A stretch of DNA of 28,342 nucleotides from JBBAEA01 sp041656175 (GCA_041656175.1 JBBAEA010000030.1:1-28342); one strand, 5' to 3'. Positions 1 to 8,400 are shown, numbered from the stretch's first letter. The notes: generated by a model not told the origin, from the sequence alone. Numbers and translations: made by a program.

Positions 1-11
1 GTTACGGGGGC

Positions 12-178
12 TTGGGCCATGGCAAGCGCAAAGTCCTGTTTCGCCAAAAACTGGACGGGGCGTCGCGGGGTGTCCCCGCGGAGGGGGTAGACGCAAACCC
101 GCGCGTAGCAAGGGGTTGCGGCGTAGGGGGAAACTTCCCCCACAAAAATAAAAAAACAATAGTAACGAATGAATCAGA
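12..178 (-). repeat. Dispersed hairpin repeat, family 1, copy A
   Basis: GC-rich element in reverse orientation relative to the copies at 3191, 13415 and 20632. It contains the hairpin CGCGGGG-tgt-CCCCGCG at 64-80 and the palindrome GGGGGAAACTTCCCCC at 126-141. The middle hairpin, perfect in three other copies, is decayed here. The outer end carries the motif ATGAATCAGA, shared with the copies at 8118 and 20632. An open frame crosses the element, but it reads the repeat and I do not annotate it as a gene. Confidence 0.85.
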
Positions 179-230
179 ACTTCACAAAAGAGCCGTGATT
201 TTGTTCAGCAAAATTTTTTAGCTATAAATT

Positions 231-259
231 TTGACAACTGCTCAACTGTTCAGTATCTT
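231..259 (+). promoter_or_regulatory. Sigma70-type promoter for the gene at 307
   Basis: TTGACA at 231-236, a 17-bp spacer, and TATCTT at 254-259. It sits about 50 bp upstream of the ATG at 307 and just beyond the end of repeat copy A. Confidence 0.6.
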
Positions 260-306
260 GCTTTTTAGGCGCTAGATGTGGCGTTTTAAAACCCGAGAGG
301 TGACAC

Positions 307-1011
307 ATGAGTACTGAACAAAAGCTATGTTTAAAACGAATATCCTTAAATTCTGAAGCCATTCGCAGCGCGGCTTTTAAACGCTGCGCTACACGTTGCG
401 ACTATTTTTCGCGCTGGGTGCAGAGCGTGGCACTTCGCGGAACAGAGTACGGGGCCATGACCTTATCGCGTTCAGTACTCAAAGACGCGGCGCAAGATAT
501 TTACGTTTGCATGTATTTTGTGGACGATTACCACTATGTCGCTGTTGGTTTGGCCACGGGCGAAGGTTTCGAGAGCTACCAACGCGCCTTTAAGCGTAGC
601 GATACTGAACGGATGCGTAGCGTCTACGCTATGCTTGATGCACTGGGACGAGAGGAAAGCAGGTATTATTTTTTCTGCAGCGGTGCAAACTGCGACACTA
701 GCACAATCTTGTCGCTCAAACGGCGCTTTGTTGGGGCGCGCTTCATCCACGTGAACATCGCGCAACTCTCCTCGCAGTTACTCGATTGTAGACGCGATGA
801 AATCAGCGTTGAAGATAGTTTTGTGCAAGCCGAAAGCTGCCTAGGGCCACTACAAACGCTGCATCGACAGCGCTGTATCGACGCGGCGCTCTGGGATCTT
901 GTCACGATCCTACTCGTTGAGCAGCGCGCGAAAGAGCAGAGGTCTTGCCAACGAAAGGGGAAGTTCTATAATGCGCTTAGGCTCGCGGGAGCCATGTGCA
1001 TGAGGACTTAA
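307..1011 (+). CDS. Hypothetical protein, 234 aa
   Basis: I do not recognise this protein. The ATG is preceded by GAGAGGTG at a suitable distance and by a good promoter at 231-259. It is a soluble-looking protein with no signal peptide or membrane segment, rich in Cys, Arg and aromatic residues. A central stretch around residues 118-150 (YYFFCSGANCDTSTI and onward) reads like alternating beta strand and helix and faintly recalls RNase-H-like nuclease folds, but I cannot assign an acidic active site, so this is not a functional call. It is followed after 2 bp by the gene at 1014, so the two are very likely co-transcribed. Confidence 0.75.
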   Translation: MSTEQKLCLKRISLNSEAIRSAAFKRCATRCDYFSRWVQSVALRGTEYGAMTLSRSVLKDAAQDIYVCMYFVDDYHYVAVGLATGEGFESYQRAFKRSDTERMRSVYAMLDALGREESRYYFFCSGANCDTSTILSLKRRFVGARFIHVNIAQLSSQLLDCRRDEISVEDSFVQAESCLGPLQTLHRQRCIDAALWDLVTILLVEQRAKEQRSCQRKGKFYNALRLAGAMCMRT

Positions 1012-1013
1012 GG

Positions 1014-1676
1014 ATGCAAGACAAAGAGAAAAAAGCTAGAGCTAGAAGTAGCAAGCAAGCGGATAAATTTAAGAAAAGCACGGACGTAAACACGGACGTA
1101 GAAAACGAGCTAAGCGTTGAGCAAGCAGACGAGGAGAGACAGGCCGGCGAGAGCGATCTTGGCTTCAAGGGCGTTAGGGAGGATGTTGAGCAGGGCAGAG
1201 ACGCAAAAGACGCAGAGAAAGATGATTTCAACGACGATGAAAAAACTTCGTTCTTTGAAAAAACGCTTGGTGTGGGGTGGTCGCTAGGCTCTTTGGTCAA
1301 GAAAACGCTCAAAGGCAGCCTAAACTCGCTGTTTATGAGTGAAGACGGCCTGGCGCAATCCTTAAGTGAAATGGCGCTCCCCAAAGAGATAAGCGCCTTT
1401 ATCCTGCAGTATGCAGAGAGTTCAAAGAAAGAGTTTACGCGCATCCTCTCTAAGGAGGTAAAGAGTTTTCTTGAATCAGCCGACTTCTATAATGAGCTTC
1501 GCAAGTTTTTATCGAGCATTCAGTTAGAAATCCACGCGAGCATTGCCTTTAAAGAACGCGCCCCCCTACAAGATTCAGATGCTAACTTCAGCGATGACAT
1601 GAAGTTAAAAATCGATGATCTTGAACTCAATTTGCACAAAAGCAAAGAAAATTCCGATAATCGTGTTGAGAAGTAG
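1014..1676 (+). CDS. Hypothetical highly charged protein, about 220 aa
   Basis: Start chosen at the ATG at 1014, with GAGG at 1002-1005 as ribosome binding site; an in-frame GTG at 996 would overlap the upstream gene by 16 bp. The first 75 residues are almost entirely Lys, Arg, Glu, Asp and Ser and are probably disordered. They are followed by a short Gly/Leu-containing stretch (GVGWSLGSLVKK) and a helical, amphipathic region around residues 110-185, then another acidic tail. The layout of a charged tail plus one helical domain is reminiscent of phasin-like or other structural adaptor proteins, but I see no diagnostic motif. It forms a two-gene unit with the protein at 307 and ends just before the tRNA promoter. 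Confidence 0.75.
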   Translation: MQDKEKKARARSSKQADKFKKSTDVNTDVENELSVEQADEERQAGESDLGFKGVREDVEQGRDAKDAEKDDFNDDEKTSFFEKTLGVGWSLGSLVKKTLKGSLNSLFMSEDGLAQSLSEMALPKEISAFILQYAESSKKEFTRILSKEVKSFLESADFYNELRKFLSSIQLEIHASIAFKERAPLQDSDANFSDDMKLKIDDLELNLHKSKENSDNRVEK

Positions 1677-1684
1677 ATTTTTAC

Positions 1685-1711
1685 TTGACAAATGAAGAAG
1701 CATTCTATACA
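1685..1711 (+). promoter_or_regulatory. Promoter of the tRNA cluster
   Basis: Perfect TTGACA at 1685-1690 and TATACA at 1706-1711, with a short 15-bp spacer. It starts 9 bp after the stop codon at 1676 and 53 bp before the first tRNA, so the tRNAs have their own start site. Confidence 0.6.
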
Positions 1712-1763
1712 ACGCGCCCATCGCTGGCGACGGGGCTTAGGCCAAGTCAAGTTTAGCGATTGT

Positions 1764-1836
1764 GGGCCATTAGCTCAGTCGGTAGAGCAGCAGACTTTTA
1801 ATCTGTTGGTCGATGGTTCGATTCCATCATGGCTCA
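1764..1836 (+). tRNA. tRNA-Lys(TTT)
   Basis: Full cloverleaf: acceptor GGGCCAT pairs with ATGGCTC, the D arm begins GCTCAGTCGG, the anticodon arm is GCAGA-CTTTTAA-TCTGT with anticodon TTT, and the T arm is GATGG-TTCGATT-CCATC. The discriminator is A at 1836. The CCA end is not encoded. Confidence 0.97.
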
Positions 1837-1842
1837 CACCCA

Positions 1843-1917
<75 letters not shown>

Positions 1918-1952
1918 TTACTCAATAGTATTCAGCGAAGCACAGTTTAACT

Positions 1953-2027
<75 letters not shown>

Positions 2028-2031
2028 TATA

Positions 2032-2062
2032 AAAAAAGCCGACTTTTTAAGTCGGCTTTTTT
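2032..2062. terminator. Bidirectional intrinsic terminator
   Basis: The stem is AAAAAAGCCGAC / GTCGGCTTTTTT with a 7-nt loop. The A run on one side and the T run on the other allow it to terminate both the tRNA operon (plus) and the lipoprotein gene at 2085 (minus). Confidence 0.9.
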
Positions 2063-2084
2063 GGTTCTGCGCACTGCCCCTTGT

Positions 2085-3023
2085 TTATGGCGCTACACAG
2101 AATCCGTTCACGCAGAGATCGCCTTCGTTGCTACACTCGCAGTTTAGCCTGCACTCAACACAAATGTTAGCTGCGCAAAACAGGCCATTACTACAATCTT
2201 TGTCCGCGCGACACTCCACATCGTCTTCACACTTGTTCTCGGCGTTGCAAATTTTACCCTCGCCGCAGTCCGCATCCTGCAAGCACTCTGGCTTAACTTG
2301 GCAGCTTCCGTTCAAGCAAACCAGCCCCTCATCACAGTTTGCGTCTGTCACGCAAGCACCCATCGGCTGGCACTTGCCGTCCACGCACAGCCCGCTGTCG
2401 CAGTCCGCGCCAAACACGCACTCCAAATCCTCACCGGGTTCGCAAACCTCTGTCTGACAAGGTATGCACTCACCCTTTGTGCAGATTTCATCCTCTTTGC
2501 AATCGCTGTTGCTCACACACTCTGGCGAACGCTCGACACACACACCAGCACTGCACTCAAAACCATCCGCGCAGTCAGCGTCAATTCTACAATCCGGGCG
2601 TGGTTTATCTACGCATTTCTCCGCTTCACAGCGCTGTCCGTCCGCGCAATCCAAATCAAACAAACATTCGGGCCGCTCCACGTCGATGTCGATTACGCAG
2701 ATACCATTATCGTTGCAAACCTTGCCACTGCCGCATTGTAACGTGTCCGTGCAGTCAACGCATGCCCCATCGCGACAAAGCCTCCCGCCACATTCTGCGT
2801 CATATTTACAAACCCAATCCAAAATACATCTGTTACTAATGCAGCTGTAACCGTCTCCGCAATCCGAATTCCAATTACACTCGTTGCTATCCCAATCGCC
2901 ACAGTACGTACAATCGTTGTCATGCCAATCGTCATAACAGAAGTCATCAAAAGTACAGCATGAAGATGCCATAAAAGCCATTAAAACACTCGCAAATACT
3001 GCCAAAAAAACTCGTTTTCCCAT
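2085..3023 (-). CDS. Secreted lipoprotein with Cys-rich repeats
   Basis: Start set at the ATG at 3021-3023, preceded by a near-perfect GGAGGA. An upstream in-frame start would only add nine residues before the signal peptide. MGKRVFLAVFASVLMAF is followed by a lipobox ending ASSC, so this is an exported lipoprotein of 312 aa. The rest consists of about nine imperfect repeats of roughly 25 residues with the pattern C, D-x-D-C, G-x-x-C, C-V (for example CADGQRCEAEKCV and CADGFECSAGVCV). The pattern resembles the Dickkopf N-terminal or EB-like Cys-rich modules common in myxobacterial-type surface proteins. Disulfide-stabilised rods or binding modules at the cell surface are likely; the ligand is unknown. 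It converges on the tRNA operon and shares its terminator. Confidence 0.9.
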   Translation of the reverse strand: MGKRVFLAVFASVLMAFMASSCCTFDDFCYDDWHDNDCTYCGDWDSNECNWNSDCGDGYSCISNRCILDWVCKYDAECGGRLCRDGACVDCTDTLQCGSGKVCNDNGICVIDIDVERPECLFDLDCADGQRCEAEKCVDKPRPDCRIDADCADGFECSAGVCVERSPECVSNSDCKEDEICTKGECIPCQTEVCEPGEDLECVFGADCDSGLCVDGKCQPMGACVTDANCDEGLVCLNGSCQVKPECLQDADCGEGKICNAENKCEDDVECRADKDCSNGLFCAANICVECRLNCECSNEGDLCVNGFCVAP

Positions 3024-3190
3024 GATTTCCTCCAAAACAAAAAGCGCCAATGCGCAAACCTATAGAGAGTTCATGCAATACCTGTGCCAAAATATAACTA
3101 TTCCCATAAATTCAATTTTTTTCGGACAAGGGGGGATGTCTCTAGGGCAAGCGCAAAGTCGTGAATTTGGCAGTTTTTAAGTTTTTATTT

Positions 3191-3300
3191 TGCTGGGGGA
3201 AGTGTCCCCCTACGCCGCAACCCCGCGCTGTGCGCGGGTTTGCGTCTACCCCCTCCGCGGGGACACCCCGCGACGCCCCGTCCGATTTTGGCTAAACAGG
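3191..3300 (+). repeat. Dispersed hairpin repeat, family 1, copy B
   Basis: Three consecutive hairpins: GGGGGAAGTGTCCCCC at 3195-3210, CCCGCGC-tgt-GCGCGGG at 3222-3238, and CGCGGGG-aca-CCCCGCG at 3256-3272. To its left, 3139-3163 (tctagggcaagcgcaaagtc) matches the right end of the element in inverted orientation, so this locus has been rearranged. The rest of the gap from 3024 to 3190 is AT-rich leader of the lipoprotein gene. Confidence 0.9.
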
Positions 3301-3335
3301 ACTTTTCTGTCGTCCTATGCGCAAGCTTCCTTCAG

Positions 3336-3415
3336 TATTCGCAAAGTTCCGCTTATTTTATGCGGTGTTTGCGCTAAACGTTTAAGCACCGCAGAAAATG
3401 CGTCACTAAGCGAAT
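3336..3415. repeat. Family 2 palindromic repeat, copy 1
   Basis: Imperfect 78-bp palindrome. The inner stem is ATTTTATGCGGTG at 3355-3367 with its near-complement at 3387-3399, and the outer stem is TTCGCAAAG at 3338-3346 with CTAAGCGAA at 3406-3414. The same sequence recurs inverted at 18811-18893. It directly follows family 1 copy B. Confidence 0.85.
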
Positions 3416-3477
3416 TCTAAAATGCATGCCATCCACGGCATGCAAGCCTATGGAAGCTCTGAACAATGTGAAAGTTG

Positions 3478-3537
3478 CCAAAAACAGTAGGAGCAGGTTT
3501 CAAACCTGCCCTTGATTAAAACAACAAAAGTCAGCTG
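3478..3537 (+). repeat. Short dispersed repeat with perfect palindrome
   Basis: Contains GCAGGTTT-c-AAACCTGC at 3493-3509. The surrounding sequence (aaaacagtagg, then cttgattaaaacaac and aaagtca) recurs diverged at 20875-20935. It sits 20 bp beyond the uvrC stop codon and could act as a weak transcript-end hairpin, but no T run follows. Confidence 0.6.
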
Positions 3538-3559
3538 TTCTTTTGCTACTCCCCCGAAA

Positions 3560-5578
3560 CTAATCAGTGCTCAAAGCATCCAAGACCGCTTGTGCAACGC
3601 TAAGTGGCAAGCCAGCGTCCTTGCACAAACTTTCGATACTTTGTTTAGCAATTTCGCGCACAGAGCCATACAACTTAAGTAAACGCGACTTTCGCTTGGC
3701 TCCAACGCCGGGAATATCATCGAGTACACTTCGCATAAACTCGCTGTCGCGTTTTTTACGGTGAAAACCTATAGCGCGCCTGTGCGTTTCATCCCGAATA
3801 CGCGCTAACAATAAATTTTCGGCGCTATCCTGTGACAAAATTGTCGCACCTTCCTTGTGTGGGAAGAAAATTCGCTCAGGACTGTGACTGGGGTCAAGAT
3901 TCTGTGGCAAATTTTCTACACGTCCTTCTGCGATAGAGCACAGGTCGAATTGCCCTAACATGCCTGCATCTTTGATGGCTTGGTAAGCCGACGAAAGCTG
4001 CCCCTTACCACCATCAATCAGCATGAGATCAGGTGGCTCCAAGAAACTGGAAATCGCGTCAATCTTCTTTGACTCTAGATCTATGCGCAGATGAACTCTC
4101 CCTGCATCATCCTTGGGCACTGTGTTCTTCTTAAGATCTTGTTGCTCTATTTCATCTTCATCGGATATACCTTCATCCAATGCTAGGTCGCCACCATTCT
4201 CTTGTCCAAGCTCTACTTCTTGACTGTGTTTTGCCAAGTACTTCACTCGCCGTGCAACAACCTCATAGATGCTCAAATAATCGTTCTGCCCCAAGCTATC
4301 TCTAAGCTTAAAACTACGACAACGCGAAGCGTCCAAAACTCCTTCGATAAAAACCGTCATAGACGCTACGATGGCGCCCGCTTGAAGGTTAGAAATATCA
4401 AAGCACTCAATGCGATGCGGGTAACGGCTTAAGGATAGCCGCTCTTGCAAACCTGCCAATACACTCGCCAGCGATGTCTGCTTCGCTTCGCGTAGTTGGT
4501 GCATTGCATTAGTTTGTGCCGTTTGTAGCAATTTTAAGCGCGTCCCACGTTTTGGGGAAATGATACTAACGCTAGAACTCCCCAAAACTTTAAGCGTCGA
4601 CTGGAGTAAGTCACTTTGTTCTAGCAAAAACTCCTCTACGATGAGCTCGCGCGGAAAATTCATAAGCCGCTGGTAGTGGTGGACTAAAATCTGTAGACTG
4701 ACATCGATTTTGCTGTCATGTCGCGATCGCGTAGAGTAGTGCTCCATATGCATCAGTCTGCCATCGCGTACCATCATGACAACCAACACAATCGTTTCAC
4801 CTTCATGGTACACAGCCACGTAATCTTGATTTACGCGTTTTTTTTGCACCATCTTCTGCTCCTCGCCAATCGCTTGTATCGCGAGTATTTGATCGCGGTA
4901 GCTTGCGGCGAGTTCAAAGGCTAGGCGCTCTGATGCATCGAGCATCTTTTTTTCTAGCAATTCGAGTAAATCGCTGTATTTACCCGACAAAAACATCATT
5001 GCCTCGCGGCAACGCTGTAGGTAGGCTTGTCGATCCACATCAAGCACACACGGCGCCATGCACCTACGAATTTCGTACTGTAAACATGGGCGAACACGGT
5101 TTTTAAAGTAAGAGTCCTTGCAGGTTCTTAGCATAAAATACCGATTTAATGCACTCAGACTTCGCCTACAAGTGGCAGCATTCGGATAAGGGCCAAAGTA
5201 GTGTGCCCCATCTTTCGCGCGTTTTCGCACAACATCGACTCTTGGCCACTCATCGCGCAGATCGATGCGAAGTTGCAACATATCTTTGTCGTCTTTGAGT
5301 ACAATGTTGTAGCGCGGACGAAACTTCTTAATGTAACTGGCCTCAAGAATCAACGCCTCCTGCTCACTACTCGTGAGAATGACGTCGATTTTATTCAAAA
5401 TTTCGTCAAGCAACGAAACGAACGCACGTTCATCATGGCCTGTATAATACTGACGCAAGCGTTTTTGTAGATCCTTTGCCTTACCTACATAAAATATAGT
5501 CCCGCGTTGGTCGCGCATAATGTAGATCCCAGGGGACGCTGGAACGGTTTTTAACGCACTTTCGAAGTCAAACGACAT
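3560..5578 (-). CDS. uvrC: Excinuclease ABC subunit C
   Basis: UvrC makes both incisions flanking DNA lesions in nucleotide excision repair, after UvrA/UvrB recognition. At 672 aa it is longer than the usual 600-odd. The GIY-YIG nuclease is at residues 15-95 (PGIYIMRD, FYVGKAKDLQKRL). Four cysteines at 153, 165, 173 and 177 match the spacing of the UvrC iron-sulfur cluster. The UVR motif that binds UvrB is at about 200-236. The RNase-H-like nuclease carries FDIS at 393-396, LIDGGKGQ at 520-527 and DETHRRA at 596-602. Two helix-hairpin-helix motifs (DIPGVGAKRKSRLL) close the protein. An acidic insert at about 452-495 explains the extra length. The ATG has GGAGGTG upstream. It follows tsaB by 30 bp. 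Confidence 0.97.
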   Translation of the reverse strand: MSFDFESALKTVPASPGIYIMRDQRGTIFYVGKAKDLQKRLRQYYTGHDERAFVSLLDEILNKIDVILTSSEQEALILEASYIKKFRPRYNIVLKDDKDMLQLRIDLRDEWPRVDVVRKRAKDGAHYFGPYPNAATCRRSLSALNRYFMLRTCKDSYFKNRVRPCLQYEIRRCMAPCVLDVDRQAYLQRCREAMMFLSGKYSDLLELLEKKMLDASERLAFELAASYRDQILAIQAIGEEQKMVQKKRVNQDYVAVYHEGETIVLVVMMVRDGRLMHMEHYSTRSRHDSKIDVSLQILVHHYQRLMNFPRELIVEEFLLEQSDLLQSTLKVLGSSSVSIISPKRGTRLKLLQTAQTNAMHQLREAKQTSLASVLAGLQERLSLSRYPHRIECFDISNLQAGAIVASMTVFIEGVLDASRCRSFKLRDSLGQNDYLSIYEVVARRVKYLAKHSQEVELGQENGGDLALDEGISDEDEIEQQDLKKNTVPKDDAGRVHLRIDLESKKIDAISSFLEPPDLMLIDGGKGQLSSAYQAIKDAGMLGQFDLCSIAEGRVENLPQNLDPSHSPERIFFPHKEGATILSQDSAENLLLARIRDETHRRAIGFHRKKRDSEFMRSVLDDIPGVGAKRKSRLLKLYGSVREIAKQSIESLCKDAGLPLSVAQAVLDALSTD

Positions 5579-5608
5579 CTAAACACACCTCCACCCCTAG
5601 ATCTAAGC

Positions 5609-6349
5609 TTACTTTGTTGCAAAAAACGGTTTTGCCAGAACAAAGGATTCCACGCGTACATAGGTGGGTTCCAGGGATTCTAGCGCTATGGGAGGCGGAT
5701 CCTGGGGATAAGTCTTTAATATTTCCAGCGCCATATTAACTGCGCTAGGGGCAAAGCTACGTTCATGCCAAAGGGCGTTAGTTCCAAGCATTGCTTCAAT
5801 TTCGCGACGTCGAGCGTCCGCGCCACTCCCTATAAATAGTATTTCTTCGTTAGGATAGTGCTTCACAGCGTATTCGCAAAGAGCCTTAGGGCTTAGCAAT
5901 AGCTCTTGGCTTACGGATTTTAAGCTAGCGCCTTCACTCCGATAAAAAGCCACATATAATTCTCCGCGCCGGGCATCGATGCAAGAGCAAAGCAACTTAG
6001 AGCAATACGGAAGCCTTGCCGCCAATGCGTCGAGCGATGATGCAGCATAGAGCGGACGATCCAGACTTAGCGCGAAAGATTTAAGTAAAGCCATCGATAC
6101 ACGCAAACTCGTAAAGGCGCCAGGGCCTCTGCAAACCACGAAACGCTCAACATCGTGTATTCGCAATGAGCAGTGTTTCAGCGCATAATCAATCAGTGAT
6201 AGAAGGGACGGGCCTTCTCTATTCGATGGTTTTACCGAAAAGTCGCATAATATTTCTTTACCCCTAACAATGGCAACGGACTGCACAGGGCTTGAGCTAT
6301 CTACACTCAAAACGAGATTATCGGGATGATACTTTGTGCTTGTTTGCAT
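5609..6349 (-). CDS. tsaB: tRNA t6A synthesis protein TsaB
   Basis: TsaB (YeaZ) is the catalytically inactive ASKHA-fold partner of TsaD in the complex that transfers threonylcarbamoyl to A37 of ANN-decoding tRNAs. The N-terminal strand VLSVDSSSPVQSVAIV and the diagnostic GPGAFTSLR at residues 75-83 identify it; the usual motif is GPGSFTGLR, so two positions differ conservatively. The length of 246 aa is normal for the family. The start lies 4 bp after the rseP stop, indicating translational coupling. No tsaC, tsaD or tsaE is in the window. Confidence 0.93.
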   Translation of the reverse strand: MQTSTKYHPDNLVLSVDSSSPVQSVAIVRGKEILCDFSVKPSNREGPSLLSLIDYALKHCSLRIHDVERFVVCRGPGAFTSLRVSMALLKSFALSLDRPLYAASSLDALAARLPYCSKLLCSCIDARRGELYVAFYRSEGASLKSVSQELLLSPKALCEYAVKHYPNEEILFIGSGADARRREIEAMLGTNALWHERSFAPSAVNMALEILKTYPQDPPPIALESLEPTYVRVESFVLAKPFFATK

Positions 6350-6353
6350 AATC

Positions 6354-8003
6354 TTAGCTAAAAAATAAATTCCACATTCTCTCGAAATCGTTCTTGAAGG
6401 CCAAAAGCATGAGCAGTAAAACCATGGCTAAGCCAATGTACGCAATGATTTGGCGCGTTCTCATAGAGAGCGGGCCGCGTTTTATGGCCTCAACCCCGAG
6501 TATTACGAGCTTGCCACCATCGAGCAGCGGAATGGGAAAAAGATTGATAATGCCAAGGTTTATGGAAATAATCGCGAGCATGCGCAAAAACGCGTTGATT
6601 CCGTCCGAGCCAGCTTTGTAGGCCATATGCCCAATCATAATGGGGCCACCCAAGGCTTTTGTCGAAACTTTTCCTTGAACCATGCGCACGATAAATAAAA
6701 CCAAGACGGTTGAAGCCATCACCGTAGTCTCGACCGAAGTACTCGCCGCATACGCGATCCGATCGCCCCATGATTTTGTAACAAACTCTGGCGTCACTAA
6801 GCGCGTGCGGTTGTAGAATCCAGCGTAAATCACAGGGCGCTCTTCTTGGAATTCACCAGTGACGGTTAACTTTTCGAGCTGAATACTCGTATTAAAAACC
6901 TGATCTCCGCGCCGTATAGTGAGTTCATGGGGTTTTTCCCAAGTTTGTGCAAGCTTATCGATAAAGCTAAAAAAGAGGTTTACCGTTTCGCCGTCACAAC
7001 GCAAAATTTGGTCCCCCACCTGTATCCCCGCTTTGGATGCCGGCGAGTTTTGATCGACTTGGGAGACGAACATGTTGGCTGATGCAACGCCGAGTTCCTC
7101 CGTGTTTCGTATTTTTGCCGCAACGGTAATTTCGTGCGGCTGAAGCACATGCATTGAACCGTAGGGTAAGGCAAGATCGACTGGACGCAAAATTCGTAAT
7201 TTCAGCTCATCCTTAGTATTTGCGGCGAGTTTTTGCTCAAATTGCACATAAGATTCGATTTTTTCTCCGTTTAGCTCAATAATTTCGTCAAAATTCTGCA
7301 AACCCGCGGCAGATGCCGGCGACAGCGTCCGCGTGAGGCCAATGACGGGGGCTGCTAAATTAGGCGTAATGCCAATGCGCCCAACTGATGACTTCATGAT
7401 GTCCATCTCATCGCGCAGAACACTGAGTTTGCTGGTAATGGGGATATTCATCATTTTATCGCCGCGCTTTACCTCAAAAACCATGTCTTTGTCGGGGTTT
7501 GAGGATATGTATTTTTGCAGCGTTGTCCAATAAGGAGTTTTCTTGTCATCGATCTTCACGATGATGTCACCAGGTTTAAGCACTTCACTAGCTGGCGTAT
7601 TATCGAGTACCTGCCCCACCATGGGTTGTAGATCGCTATCGATGCTCGCAAGATAAACCGAAAAAAGTATCGGTATAGGCAAAAGAAGATTGAACAAGGG
7701 ACCTGCAAAGTTAATAATCGCCTTTTGCCATATAGGTTTTGCACTATACGCATTGAGGTAATCCTCGGCCGTCGCACTGACGGGATCTTCAAAGTCGCTC
7801 CCCAGCATCCGCACATAGCCACCCAAAGGCAAAGCGCGCACTTCCCAATCGGTGTCCCACTTGTTAAAGCCAAACAACTTTGGGCCAAAACCAATAGAAA
7901 ATGAGAGAACTTTTACCTTGAATATTTTCGCAGCAAGGTAGTGCCCAAGTTCGTGGACGAAAACCAACACAGAAATAAGAATTACGATATATACAACAGC
8001 CAT
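6354..8003 (-). CDS. rseP: Site-2 zinc metalloprotease RseP
   Basis: Inner-membrane intramembrane protease that cleaves anti-sigma factors and remnant signal peptides. The zinc site HELGH is at residues 17-21 in the first membrane segment, and the second catalytic motif, NLFPIPLLDG, is near residue 490 in the C-terminal membrane part. Between them I see three PDZ-like domains, at about 125-195, 215-285 and 305-375 (each with PAS or PGD motifs such as PASKAGIQVGDQILRCDGE), where E. coli RseP has two. This fits the length of 549 aa against about 450. The ATG has no obvious Shine-Dalgarno sequence. It is upstream of and coupled to tsaB. cdsA lies upstream, but 400 bp containing a repeat separate them. 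Confidence 0.95.
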   Translation of the reverse strand: MAVVYIVILISVLVFVHELGHYLAAKIFKVKVLSFSIGFGPKLFGFNKWDTDWEVRALPLGGYVRMLGSDFEDPVSATAEDYLNAYSAKPIWQKAIINFAGPLFNLLLPIPILFSVYLASIDSDLQPMVGQVLDNTPASEVLKPGDIIVKIDDKKTPYWTTLQKYISSNPDKDMVFEVKRGDKMMNIPITSKLSVLRDEMDIMKSSVGRIGITPNLAAPVIGLTRTLSPASAAGLQNFDEIIELNGEKIESYVQFEQKLAANTKDELKLRILRPVDLALPYGSMHVLQPHEITVAAKIRNTEELGVASANMFVSQVDQNSPASKAGIQVGDQILRCDGETVNLFFSFIDKLAQTWEKPHELTIRRGDQVFNTSIQLEKLTVTGEFQEERPVIYAGFYNRTRLVTPEFVTKSWGDRIAYAASTSVETTVMASTVLVLFIVRMVQGKVSTKALGGPIMIGHMAYKAGSDGINAFLRMLAIISINLGIINLFPIPLLDGGKLVILGVEAIKRGPLSMRTRQIIAYIGLAMVLLLMLLAFKNDFERMWNLFFS

Positions 8004-8117
8004 ACGCTAAATAATGCTATACTTGTGGTAGAAAAGATCCTCTTTAATCGAATACGCCATGTATCCTTATTTCTTAGGGAATCCTGAATAATCGCAGTGG
8101 AAGCGTTACAAGGGCTA

Positions 8118-8400
8118 GGGCTCTAGGGAAAGCGCAAAGTCCTGTTTCGCCAAAATCGGACGGGGCGTCGCGGGGTGTCCCCGCGGAGGGGGAGCCGAAA
8201 CGAGCAAAACTAACTGTTTTGCGAGTTGATGGCTCAATGAGACTAGATTTGCGCAATCGAACGCAAGCCTGCGTGAGTGCAGCGCAAATCGTAGTCGGAA
8301 TTGTGGGATGTGGCAAACCCGCGCACAGCGAGGGGTTGACACGTAGGGGGAAACTTCCCCCAGCAAAGAAAAAGACAAAAACCTCGAATGAATCAGAGTA
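8118..8400 (-). repeat. Dispersed hairpin repeat, family 1, copy C, interrupted
   Basis: Same orientation as copy A. The hairpin CGCGGGG-tgt-CCCCGCG is at 8169-8185 and GGGGGAAACTTCCCCC at 8346-8361. Between the two halves, about 120 bp (8193-8312) replaces the five bases tagac of copy A. The insert holds its own long stem: GACTAGATTTGCGC near 8240 pairs with GCGCAAATCGTAGTC near 8283-8297. The repeat ends at the cdsA stop codon and fills most of the cdsA-rseP gap of 8004-8403; the remainder, 8004-8117, shows no gene. Confidence 0.85.

Noticed and set aside
2298..2850. Long plus-strand frames opposite the Cys-rich lipoprotein
   Set aside because: They are antisense shadows of the repeated Cys/Asp codons of the real minus-strand gene.
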